Positions 34,526-42,517 of a DNA stretch of 64,000 bases are shown in pieces. Origin of the DNA: Halomicrobium salinisoli (GTDB lineage Archaea; Halobacteriota; Halobacteria; Halobacteriales; Haloarculaceae); NCBI RefSeq assembly GCF_020405185.1, contig NZ_CP084463.1, positions 1,116,001 through 1,180,000 on the forward strand, in the 5' to 3' direction. A program made the translations under genes and the position numbers. The number at the start of each line of letters is the position of its first letter. The first letter of the stretch is position 1. The notes under the pieces are model-generated. The model worked only from the letters and a program-made list of their open reading frames with translations. It had not been told where the DNA came from and did not search any database.

Positions 34526-36829
34526 ATGGAACTGGCGGCCGACCTGCGCGCGGAGGCCCGCTTCGCCGACGAGCGCCGGGTCCTCGTCCTCGCGGGCGCG
34601 CCCGACGCGACGCGCTCGGCCGCCGCCGACGCGCTCGACGCCGCCGAGATCGCGCGGAGCGAGACCACGTCCGTCGGCCCGGAGCCGTTCCTCGCCGGCT
34701 GCGAGCACCTCGAACCGGTCCACGCGTCCGACCTGCTCGGTCGGACGCGCGAGGCCGTCGTCCTCGACTGCCGCGACGATTTCCGGCCGAACGCGCTCGG
34801 CCGCTGCGTCGGCGCCGTCGACGGCGGCGGCCTGCTCGTGCTACTGACGCCGCCGCTGGACGAGTGGCCCGGGCGGCGCCGACCGGAGGGAGGGGCCGCC
34901 GAACGAGCGAGCGGGGAGCACGGCGATCCGCGAGCCGACCGGCGCGACGCCTTCGACGCCTCGCTGGCGGTCCCGCCGTTCGAGGTGAGCGACGTCACCG
35001 GGAACTTCAGGCGGCGACTCGTCGAGACGATCCGCGCTCACCCCGGAATCGCCATCGTCGACGTCGACGGCGACGAGGCGACGGTCGAGAAGGAGGGCCT
35101 CACCGATCCCGCGCCGCGACTGCCGGCGACGCCGCCCGCAGTCCCCGCCGACACCGCGTTTCCCGCGGCCGCCTACGAGGCCTGCCTGACTGACGACCAG
35201 GTCGACGCCGTCGCGGCCTTCGAGTCTCTCCTCGACGGCGGCGCCGTGGTCGTCGAGGCCGACCGCGGCCGGGGCAAGTCCAGTGCGGCCGGCCTCGCCG
35301 CGGCCTCGCTGGCCCTCGCCGGCCGGGACGTGCTCGTGACCGCGCCGCAGTACCGGAGCGCCCGCGAGGTGTTCGCCCGCGCGGAGGAACTGCTGACCGG
35401 CCTCGACGCGCTCGAGGGCCTGGACCACCCCGACGCGCCGCAGCACCTCCGGACGTCCGAGGGGCGCGTCCGCTACGCCGACGCGACCTCGTCTGACATC
35501 CTCGACGACGACCCCGACGTCGTGATCGTCGACGAGGCCGCCGCGCTGCCCGTCCGCGTCCTGGAGCGGTTCCTCGACGCGCCAGCCGTCGCGTTCACGA
35601 CGACCGTCCACGGCTACGAGGGCGCTGGCCGGGGATTCTCCGTGCGCTTCCGGGACCGCCTCGCGGAGAGCGGCCGCGAGGTCACCGAGCGCGCGATGAC
35701 CGCGCCCATCCGCTACGCCGCCGGCGACCCCGTCGAGTCGTGGGCCTTCCGCGCGCTCCTGCTGGACGCGCGGCCCGCCGTCGACCCGCTTGTCGCCGAC
35801 GCGACGCCGGAGAGCGCGACCTACGAGCGCCTCGACGCGGACGCCCTCCTCGCGGACGAACACCTGCTCCGGGAGGCCTTCGGCCTGCTCGTGTTAGCCC
35901 ACTACCGCACCGAGCCGAACGACCTGGCGCGCCTGCTCGACGCGCCGAACGTGAAAGCCCGCGCACTGATCCACGACGGCCACGTCGTCTCCGTGGCGCT
36001 GCTGGCCCGCGAGGGCGACCTCCCCGCGGACCTGCGCGCGGACATGTACGGGGGCGGCCGCGTGAAGGGCAACATGCTCCCGGACGTGCTGACGACCCAG
36101 TTACGGGACGAGGACGCCGGCGTCCCGGTCGGCCAGCGCGTCCTCCGCATCGCGACCCACCCCGCCGCCCGCTCGCGCGGGCTCGGGTCGCGCCTCCTCG
36201 CGGAGGTCGAGTCCGAGTTCGCCGACGCGGTGGACTGGCTCGGCGTCGGCTACGGCGCCACGCCCGAACTCGTCGACTTCTGGGCCGCGAACGGCTACGC
36301 CACGGTCCACCTCTCGACGACGCGCAACGACGCCAGCGGCGAGTACTCGGCGGTGATGCTCCGGCCCACCTCTGACGCGGGCCGCGACCTGGCCGACCGC
36401 CACGCCGAGTGGTTCGTCGACCGGATCGCGGCCGTCCTCTCGGACCCGCTGGACGACCTCGACCCCGACGTAGCTCGGGCCGCGCTGGCCACCGCTGGCG
36501 CGACGCCCACTCTCGATCTCTCCGAGTTCGAGTGGCGGCTCCTCGCGGGCGTCCCCGGCGGCGCCGCCACCTTCGACACCGCGCCGGGCCCCTTCCGCGC
36601 GCTCGCGGTCCGGCACCTGGTCGCTACAGCGGCCGACCTCACCCCGGACGCCGAGCGCCTGCTCGTCCGCAAGGTCCTGCAGGCCCGCCCCTGGGACGGG
36701 GTCGCCGACGAACTGGGCTTCGTCTCCACCGCGGAGTGCATGCGCGCCCTCGGACGGACGGTCGAAAAATTGGTACGCGTGTACGGCGACGATACGGCAC
36801 GTGAGGAACTCGATCGCCACGGCGACTGA
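34526..36829 (+). CDS. tmcA: tRNA(Met) cytidine acetyltransferase
   Basis: This enzyme makes N4-acetylcytidine in RNA using acetyl-CoA and ATP. The 767-residue protein has an N-terminal DUF1726-like domain (about 1-150), a helicase-like domain with Walker A ADRGRGKSSAAGLA (about 246) and Walker B VIVDEAAALPVRVL (about 334), and a GNAT domain with RIATHPAARSRGLGSRLLAEVE (about 545). A C-terminal tRNA-binding domain ends after ECMRALGRTVEKLVRVYG. A low-complexity, Arg-rich insert lies at about 112-135. It is divergent from the nitronate monooxygenase and overlaps the next gene by 29 bp. Confidence 0.95.
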   Translation: MELAADLRAEARFADERRVLVLAGAPDATRSAAADALDAAEIARSETTSVGPEPFLAGCEHLEPVHASDLLGRTREAVVLDCRDDFRPNALGRCVGAVDGGGLLVLLTPPLDEWPGRRRPEGGAAERASGEHGDPRADRRDAFDASLAVPPFEVSDVTGNFRRRLVETIRAHPGIAIVDVDGDEATVEKEGLTDPAPRLPATPPAVPADTAFPAAAYEACLTDDQVDAVAAFESLLDGGAVVVEADRGRGKSSAAGLAAASLALAGRDVLVTAPQYRSAREVFARAEELLTGLDALEGLDHPDAPQHLRTSEGRVRYADATSSDILDDDPDVVIVDEAAALPVRVLERFLDAPAVAFTTTVHGYEGAGRGFSVRFRDRLAESGREVTERAMTAPIRYAAGDPVESWAFRALLLDARPAVDPLVADATPESATYERLDADALLADEHLLREAFGLLVLAHYRTEPNDLARLLDAPNVKARALIHDGHVVSVALLAREGDLPADLRADMYGGGRVKGNMLPDVLTTQLRDEDAGVPVGQRVLRIATHPAARSRGLGSRLLAEVESEFADAVDWLGVGYGATPELVDFWAANGYATVHLSTTRNDASGEYSAVMLRPTSDAGRDLADRHAEWFVDRIAAVLSDPLDDLDPDVARAALATAGATPTLDLSEFEWRLLAGVPGGAATFDTAPGPFRALAVRHLVATAADLTPDAERLLVRKVLQARPWDGVADELGFVSTAECMRALGRTVEKLVRVYGDDTAREELDRHGD

Positions 36830-37397
36830 TCCGCCCGTCGCTCCCGTAGCCCCGGATCCACTCGCCGGCGTCCCCGCGCTGGACCCGTTCGCGGCCCAGA
36901 TCCCGGTCCCGGGCCTCGAGATGCTCGCCCTCGTCGCCGGGTTCGCGCTGCTCGTGGCCGGCGTCGTCGGCAGCGTCGTCCCGTCGGCCCCGGGCGCGCC
37001 GCTGTCGACTGCCGGCGTGCTCGTCTACTGGTGGGGCACGGACTTCTCGGAGCCCGGCCTCGGCCTCCTCGTCGGGCTCGTCGCCGTCGGCCTGCTCACC
37101 TGGGTCGTCGACTTCGCCGGCGGGGCCATCTCGGCCCGGATCGGCGGCGCCGCCACGTCGACGGCCGTCGTCGCGGGGCTGGTCGGGCTGGTCATGCTGG
37201 TCGTCTCCGGACCGCTGGGGACGCTGCTGGGCGTCGTCGCCACTGTCTTCCTGCTGGAGTTCCGCCGCCAGCAGGACGCCCGCGCCGGCGCGAAGGCCGC
37301 ACTGGTCACCACTGCCGGGATGCTCGGCTCCGTCGTCGCGCAGGCGCTGCTGACCGGGTCGATGCTCGTCGTCATGCTGACCGTCGCGCTGACCTGA
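36801..37397 (+). CDS. DUF456-like membrane protein (GTG start)
   Basis: The 198-residue protein has a 35-residue Pro/Ala head and about six hydrophobic segments: LALVAGFALLVAGVVGSVVP, GLLVGLVAVGLLTWVVDFA, STAVVAGLVGLVMLVVSGPL, GTLLGVVATVFLLEF and a C-terminal pair. The pattern and the VVGSVVPSAPGAPLSTAGVLVYW motif match DUF456 proteins, whose function is unknown. The GTG start overlaps tmcA by 29 bp, which is long; an internal start such as the ATG at MLALVAG is possible. Confidence 0.8.
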   Translation: MRNSIATATDPPVAPVAPDPLAGVPALDPFAAQIPVPGLEMLALVAGFALLVAGVVGSVVPSAPGAPLSTAGVLVYWWGTDFSEPGLGLLVGLVAVGLLTWVVDFAGGAISARIGGAATSTAVVAGLVGLVMLVVSGPLGTLLGVVATVFLLEFRRQQDARAGAKAALVTTAGMLGSVVAQALLTGSMLVVMLTVALT

Positions 37398-37423
37398 TTA
37401 CCGCTGGCCACCTACCTCCACAT

Positions 37424-37585
37424 ATGGACTGTGCCGAGGACGACTGCGAGAAGGAGGCGGCGGTGGAACTCCACGTCCCCTGGGACGAGAACCGCCGCGT
37501 CTGCACCGCGCACGCCCGGGTCTGGGCGCAGAAGGACGGCGTGGTCCCGGACCCGCTGCCCGGGCACGAGGACGAGTGGCCCTGA
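37424..37585 (+). CDS. Small cysteine-containing protein, 53 residues (zinc finger-like)
   Basis: This short gene encodes MDCAEDDCEKEAAVELHVPW onwards to GHEDEWP. Cysteines at 3, 8 and 27 and a histidine at 30 (RVCTAHARVW) could form a zinc knuckle. It starts 26 bp after the DUF456 gene, near a CATATG context, and is probably co-transcribed. Haloarchaea carry many such small zinc-finger proteins with regulatory roles, but no function is known here. Confidence 0.7.
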   Translation: MDCAEDDCEKEAAVELHVPWDENRRVCTAHARVWAQKDGVVPDPLPGHEDEWP

Positions 37586-37619
37586 ACGGGCCGCATCTGA
37601 CCGCTGGATCCCGCCTCGA

Positions 37620-38354
37620 TCAGATCTCCTTCGCCAGCATCACCTCGTCGATGTACTGCCCGTCGAGCTTGTAGTGGTCCTCGCGGACGGCCTCGGTCTC
37701 CCAGTCGTGGGCCTCGAGGAACTCGATGGCCTCCTCGTTGGTCGAGGGGACGGAGTTGTATATCTTCTCGAACCCCTGGCTCGCGGCCCACTCGATGCCC
37801 CGCTCCAGCAGGTGGCTGCCGATCCCCACGCCGCGGTACTCCTCGAGGACGCCAAGCGTCAGCTCGGCGGTGTGGGAGAGCTTGTCGAGTTCGGGGTGGC
37901 GCAGGTGGACCCAGCCGACCACGTCGTCGCCGACGGTGGCGACGAAGAAGATGCGCGACTCCAGGTCGTTGTGCCGGAGGAGCACGCCCTCGCTGTCGAC
38001 GACGTCGGCGATGGTCTCGGCGTCGACGTAGGTCTTCTCGCCGACGGCCTCGCGGATGGCGCCGACCAGCCCGGTCAGGTCCTCCTGGCGGGCCTGCCGG
38101 ATGGTGAACTCGACGTCCTCGGCGTGGAACTCCTCCTCTTCGGCCTCCTGGTCGTAGGCGATGCGGACCATCCCGTCCCGCTCCTCGAGGACGTCGTCGC
38201 GCTTCAGGATGGCCATGTGGTGGCCGAACGCCCGCTCCTCCATGTCCAGTGCGGCCCGTATCTCCGAGGGCCGCGCCGATCCGTGCCGCTCCACGTAGTC
38301 GTAGATGTCGCTGCGGTCCCGGTTCTCGAACGTCGGCGGTTCGGCGAGTTCCAT
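37620..38354 (-). CDS. Winged-helix and GNAT fusion protein
   Basis: The 244-residue protein joins a DNA-binding domain to an acetyltransferase. Residues 1-75 hold a winged helix (DIYDYVERHGSARPSEIRAALDMEERAFGHHMAILKRDDVLEERDG). About 85-244 is a GNAT domain with FVATVGDDVVGWVHLRH and the acetyl-CoA loop LGVLEEYRGVGIGSHLLERG. The fusion may link sensing or acetylation to transcription. The ATG at 38354 is supported by a TATA box (TTAAGTAT, 38376-38384) 26 bp upstream. Confidence 0.88.
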   Translation of the reverse strand: MELAEPPTFENRDRSDIYDYVERHGSARPSEIRAALDMEERAFGHHMAILKRDDVLEERDGMVRIAYDQEAEEEEFHAEDVEFTIRQARQEDLTGLVGAIREAVGEKTYVDAETIADVVDSEGVLLRHNDLESRIFFVATVGDDVVGWVHLRHPELDKLSHTAELTLGVLEEYRGVGIGSHLLERGIEWAASQGFEKIYNSVPSTNEEAIEFLEAHDWETEAVREDHYKLDGQYIDEVMLAKEI

Positions 38355-38375
38355 GCCATTAGGTATCACACAACT

Positions 38376-38384
38376 ATACTTAAT
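38376..38384 (-). promoter_or_regulatory. TATA box for the HTH-GNAT gene
   Basis: The minus strand reads CCATTAAGTATAGTTG, with its centre 26 bp from the ATG at 38354. This predicts a leaderless mRNA and rules out the upstream GTG (38369) as start. Confidence 0.6.
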
Positions 38385-38481
38385 GGTTTGTCACGAATGG
38401 CGCCGCTTGCTGGCCAGTTCTCACGAGGGCATCCTGCGACGTCTGCCGGCGCTGTCGCGCGCTCTCGCGGGCGACGACGCG

Positions 38482-40341
38482 TCAGAGCGACGCGGATCCC
38501 TCGTAGAGTACGTCGCCGTCGCCGCTGGTCACCGTGAACCGGTCGCCGTCGACACTCACCGCTGGTGCGGCGTCCCAGGGGGCGTCCGCGTCGGCCCCGG
38601 GGACGCCGACCACCGCCGTCGCAAGCCACGTCTCGCCCGGTTCGTGCTCCCCGGTCAGCGTGGGAACGACGGTGCGCTGGTGGAGGACGTTGACGTTGGA
38701 GTCCTGGATCGCGACGTCGGTCTCCCGCTCCCCGCGAGCGTCGACGACGGCGCTGACGCCGGCGGGGTACCGCGCGACCGCCCGATTCTCCTCGGTCAGG
38801 TGGTCGTGGGACGCCGGGTCGTCGTCGCCGGTCCGGTCCAGCGCGAACCCGCCCTCGGCGCTGTGTAGCGTCCGCTCCGACTCAATCCGGTGGACGCGGG
38901 CGTGCCACGGCAGCGCCGGCACGAGCCACGTCTCGACCGACACGTCGTCGAACGGTTCCCAGCGAGAGTAGGCCGCGCCGTCGCCGACGGACTGGTCGCG
39001 CACCCGCTCCCGGTGCCTGAAGCTGCGTCCGTCTTCCGAGAGAACGAGCGCGCTGTCGTGTCCGGCCCCGAGCAGCCCGCCGAGTCCGCTCGCCACGCCG
39101 ACGCCGAACGCAGTCGAGTAGGCGAACTTGTTGTACTTCACCGGCTCGGCGCTGAAGTCCCCCTCGAGGTGGCTCTGTCCCGCGGCCAGGGCGAAGTGGT
39201 GGTCCGTCTCCTCGTCCCGGCAGACGAGCAGGTTCGGTTCCTCCTGCACGGTCACGTCGGGCAGGTCCGGCAGCGGCTCCTCCTCGGCGCGCCAGAACGG
39301 GTGATCCGGTGGGCACGCGAGCGGTAGCGCGGCCTTCAGGGCCCAGTACGGACCGCTCGGTGAGTTGTAGATCTCCGCCGCCTTGAGGTTCGGGTACCGG
39401 TACCCAATCGAGAGGACGCCGCCCTCGGTGAAGATGGGCTGGTCGAGCCACCAGCGGACGTTCCGGGCCCACAGCCCCCTGATCTGCCCCCACGACAGCG
39501 CGTCCGGCTTCGCGTCCGCGAACGCCAGCGCGCCCCAGAACGCGGCCTGCGCGAAGCGGTAGGTGAGGCTCCGGCCGTAGGGTAACGCCGGCCCGTCGCC
39601 CGCAAACCAGTGGACGTACTCCCCGGCGAAGCGGCGCGCCCGCTCGCGGAACGTCGACGCGCGGTCGGGGTCGTCGGCCAGGGCGGCGTACAGCAGACCG
39701 TTCACGTGCATCTCCCACGCGATGTAGTGATCGCGCCCGCCGAGGCCGTCGTCCGTGCCGTCGCTGTACCACCCGTCGCTCATGTAGTAGGAGTCGAGCC
39801 GATCCAGGTCCGACCGTACCTGCTCCGGGTCGTGTTCCGCCCCGACGGACTCCAGGCCCAGATTGGTCAGGACCCGGTAGAACAGCCAGTTGCCGTCCCA
39901 GAGTCGTGCCTCGTTCGTCCGTCCGAGCCAGTCCGCGACGAGCCGCTGCTCCTCGGACGCCAGCGGGTCCCAGATGCGTTCGGGCACCACCGCCAGCGCG
40001 ACGGCGATGGTGGACATCTCGACGTGCTTCTGGGAGTGATCCCCGGGCGTCCCCCAGTACTCGTCGTGGTCGGGGTTGCAGCCGTTCGCCAGGCCCTCCC
40101 GGATCCGCTCCCAGTCGTCGACCGACCGTCCGCCAGCCTCGAGTGAGAGAGCACCCCACAGGCGGCGTGCGAACCCCTCCAGCTCCGCGTCGACGTCCGG
40201 GTAGAGCGTCCCCGTGACACCGGGCCGCAGGCGGGCGTTCCCGGGGCTGTAGTGCGGTTCCAGCGCATCGCAGATCCGCTCGACGGCTCGCTGAAAGTCC
40301 GCCCGCGCCTCGAGTGGCCCACCCGTCTCTAGTGGTCGCAT
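38482..40341 (-). CDS. DUF2264 family protein
   Basis: The 619-residue protein matches DUF2264, an (alpha/alpha) toroid-like family often found near polysaccharide-degradation genes. Visible blocks include NPDHDEYWGTPGDHSQKHVEMS, DGWYSDGTDDGLGGRDHYIAWEMH and LPYGRSLTYRFAQAAFWGALAFAD. GYRYPNLKAAEIYNSPSGPYWALKAAL and KYNKFAYSTAFGVGVASG follow. There is no signal peptide, so it acts inside the cell. A TTATTTTC box 26 bp upstream of the ATG at 40341 supports this start. No transporter or glycosidase is adjacent. Confidence 0.87.
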   Translation of the reverse strand: MRPLETGGPLEARADFQRAVERICDALEPHYSPGNARLRPGVTGTLYPDVDAELEGFARRLWGALSLEAGGRSVDDWERIREGLANGCNPDHDEYWGTPGDHSQKHVEMSTIAVALAVVPERIWDPLASEEQRLVADWLGRTNEARLWDGNWLFYRVLTNLGLESVGAEHDPEQVRSDLDRLDSYYMSDGWYSDGTDDGLGGRDHYIAWEMHVNGLLYAALADDPDRASTFRERARRFAGEYVHWFAGDGPALPYGRSLTYRFAQAAFWGALAFADAKPDALSWGQIRGLWARNVRWWLDQPIFTEGGVLSIGYRYPNLKAAEIYNSPSGPYWALKAALPLACPPDHPFWRAEEEPLPDLPDVTVQEEPNLLVCRDEETDHHFALAAGQSHLEGDFSAEPVKYNKFAYSTAFGVGVASGLGGLLGAGHDSALVLSEDGRSFRHRERVRDQSVGDGAAYSRWEPFDDVSVETWLVPALPWHARVHRIESERTLHSAEGGFALDRTGDDDPASHDHLTEENRAVARYPAGVSAVVDARGERETDVAIQDSNVNVLHQRTVVPTLTGEHEPGETWLATAVVGVPGADADAPWDAAPAVSVDGDRFTVTSGDGDVLYEGSASL

Positions 40342-40418
40342 ACGAACGCCACCGGCGGTGTCGAAAATAACTCTTACCGTGGCGTGAGAGTCATTCGCGG
40401 GGCGAACCGACCGCTCCC

Positions 40419-40793
40419 TCACCGCCGCTCGGGGACGCCGGTGAGGATCTGCGCCACGTCCCCGGCGTCGCGCGTGTCCACCAGCAGCTCCGCCGCCTCG
40501 CGGAGCTGGTACTCGCCATCGACGTCGACGCCGTAGCAGGCGGCGTACATGGCCAGCCAGTGGTTCGTCGCCTCCTGCAGTCGGTCGTAGGTCTCCGGCG
40601 GGAAGTACTCCATCCGGCCGCCGGTGCGGAACTCGACAAACGCCGAGATGGTCGGCCCGAGCCCATCGCGGACGTACTCGGTCGCGCGGGCCTCGTCCGG
40701 CGGGTCCTCGGGCGGCTCGAAGGACTCGCGCTCCTCTCGGGCGCGCTGGGCGAGGGCGTCGATCCGGTCGAGGACGTCGGGGTCCGTCAGCAT
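40419..40793 (-). CDS. Uncharacterised protein at the end of the ETF operon
   Basis: The 124-residue acidic, helical protein begins MLTDPDVLDRIDALAQRAREE and contains YVRDGLGPTISAFVEFRTGGRMEYFPP and TNHWLAMYAACYGVDVDGEYQLREAAELLVDTRD. No known domain is recognised. It starts 2 bp after the FixC-like stop, so it is translated as the last cistron of the electron-transfer flavoprotein operon and may serve that system. Confidence 0.78.
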   Translation of the reverse strand: MLTDPDVLDRIDALAQRAREERESFEPPEDPPDEARATEYVRDGLGPTISAFVEFRTGGRMEYFPPETYDRLQEATNHWLAMYAACYGVDVDGEYQLREAAELLVDTRDAGDVAQILTGVPERR

Positions 40794-40795
40794 CG

Positions 40796-42517
40796 CTAGC
40801 CCTCCCTGAATTCGACGCCCTTGCCCCCGTCCGGGTGCTCCCAATCCGTCTCGGCGACGACGGCGCAGGTCCCGCACTCGACGCAGGGCTGGGTATCCAG
40901 GCTGACGACGTGCTCCTCGTGCCCGTTCGTCTTGACCCGCTCGTCGCGGTAGCAGCCGCCGCCGAAGTCCTCGGCGCTAACCGGGCAGGCCGTCACGGCC
41001 GTCCCGGAGGCCGCGTAGGAGTTGTCGACCAGCTCGATGTGCGGGTCGCCGACGTCGTAGGTGAGTTCGCCGATGCGGTCGTCCAGCTCCGGCGGCTCGA
41101 CCTCGTTGCGATCGGTCACGCGCTCGCCCAGCTCCTCGGCGATGACCGTCGGCAGCGTCACGTAGGGCGTCCGGGTGTCCGGGATCATCGAGACCAGCCG
41201 CGGCGAGGAGTAGAGGCGCTCGAGGACGCCACTGCCGAGCGCGCGCACGGCGTACCGGCCCAGCGAGGACTCGACCAGCCGGTCGCTCCAGTCGGCCAGC
41301 GGCTCGACCTCCCCCAGGCTTCCCAGGTTCCGGTAAGCGCTCGGCCGGAGCTTCTCCATCACGCCCTCGCCGTGGAGCTTCTCCTCGTACAGCTGTCCGG
41401 CCCGCTCCGGACGCCCGCGGGACCGCGCGTCCACGAACGCCTCGGCGGCCAGCGCGCCCGCGGTGACGGCGTGGTTCATCCCCTTGATGATCGGCCCCTG
41501 CGCCTGCATCTGGCCGGCGGCGTCGCCGACCACAAGTAGGCGACCCTCGTGGGGCGACTCCAGCGCGACCTTCTTCGAATCCGGGACGAGCTTCGCCGAG
41601 TACTCCCGCTCGCGGTAGTCGTCGCCGAGCCAGCGGGCCATGAGCGGATGGGTCAGCAAATTGTCCAGCAACTCGTGCGGTTCGGCCCGCTCCGCGGCGA
41701 TGGAGTCGAGGTGGAACACGGTCCCGACGGACAGCGAGTCCCGGTTCGTGTAGAGGAACCCGCCGCCGCGGACGCCGTCGAAGAGGTCGCCCGAGAACAG
41801 GTGGGCGACGCCCTCGTCGTCGTCGACGCCGAAGCGCTCGTTGATCGCGTCCGGTTCCACGTCCACCACGGCCTTGACGCCCTGGTACCACTCCTCGGGC
41901 TCCTCCCAGTCCATCAGGCCGGCGTCGCGGGCCAGTTCGGAGTTGACGCCGTCGGCCGCGACGATCAGGTCCGCCGTGATGGGGTCGAGTTCCGCCGTCT
42001 CGACGCCGACGATCTCGCCGCCGTCTCGCAACAGACCCGTCACTCGCACCTCCGTCAGCAGGCCGCCGCCGGTCTCCCGGGTCATCTCGTGGACGCGCTC
42101 GGCGAGCCAGGAGTCCATCTTCCGCCGCAGCACCGAGTCGGCCCACTCGGTGTCGTGGTGGTGTAGCTCGGAGATGTCGAACGTCGCGACCCGGTCGCCG
42201 GCGACGTTGTGGATGTAGTTCTCCGTCGCCGGGCGCTCGGTGGCCTCCTCGCGGAAGCCGGGGAACAGGCCGTCGATGGTGTACGGCGCCGACTCCTCGG
42301 CGTAGATCAGCCCGCCGGAGACGTTCTTCGACCCGGCGTCGACGCCCCGCTCGAGGACCAGCGTCTCGACGCCGTTGTTCGCCAGCGTCGCCGCCGCCGC
42401 GGCCCCGCCGGGGCCACAGCCGACGACGACCGCCTCGTAGTGCTCGGAGTCGTCGGTCGCGCCGACGCGCCCGTCGGTCGCACCGTCCTCCTCGACGGCC
42501 CCGCCGTCGTCAGTCAT
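40796..42517 (-). CDS. fixC: Electron-transfer flavoprotein:quinone oxidoreductase (FixC) fused to a FixX-like ferredoxin domain
   Basis: This flavoenzyme passes electrons from the FixAB electron-transfer flavoprotein to quinone. The 573-residue protein has a 25-residue acidic head and the FAD motif VVVGCGPGGAAAAATLANNG (about residues 30-49). RRKMDSWLAERVHEM and LIVAADGVNSELARDAG follow, then the GRLLVVGDAAGQMQAQGPIIKGMNHAVTAG block, shown here only as RLLVVGDAAG and KGMNHAVTAG. Residues about 475-573 form a FixX-type Fe-S part, with cysteines in TACPVS, GGCYRD and CVECGTC. It overlaps fixB by 8 bp. Confidence 0.93.
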   Translation of the reverse strand: MTDDGGAVEEDGATDGRVGATDDSEHYEAVVVGCGPGGAAAAATLANNGVETLVLERGVDAGSKNVSGGLIYAEESAPYTIDGLFPGFREEATERPATENYIHNVAGDRVATFDISELHHHDTEWADSVLRRKMDSWLAERVHEMTRETGGGLLTEVRVTGLLRDGGEIVGVETAELDPITADLIVAADGVNSELARDAGLMDWEEPEEWYQGVKAVVDVEPDAINERFGVDDDEGVAHLFSGDLFDGVRGGGFLYTNRDSLSVGTVFHLDSIAAERAEPHELLDNLLTHPLMARWLGDDYREREYSAKLVPDSKKVALESPHEGRLLVVGDAAGQMQAQGPIIKGMNHAVTAGALAAEAFVDARSRGRPERAGQLYEEKLHGEGVMEKLRPSAYRNLGSLGEVEPLADWSDRLVESSLGRYAVRALGSGVLERLYSSPRLVSMIPDTRTPYVTLPTVIAEELGERVTDRNEVEPPELDDRIGELTYDVGDPHIELVDNSYAASGTAVTACPVSAEDFGGGCYRDERVKTNGHEEHVVSLDTQPCVECGTCAVVAETDWEHPDGGKGVEFREG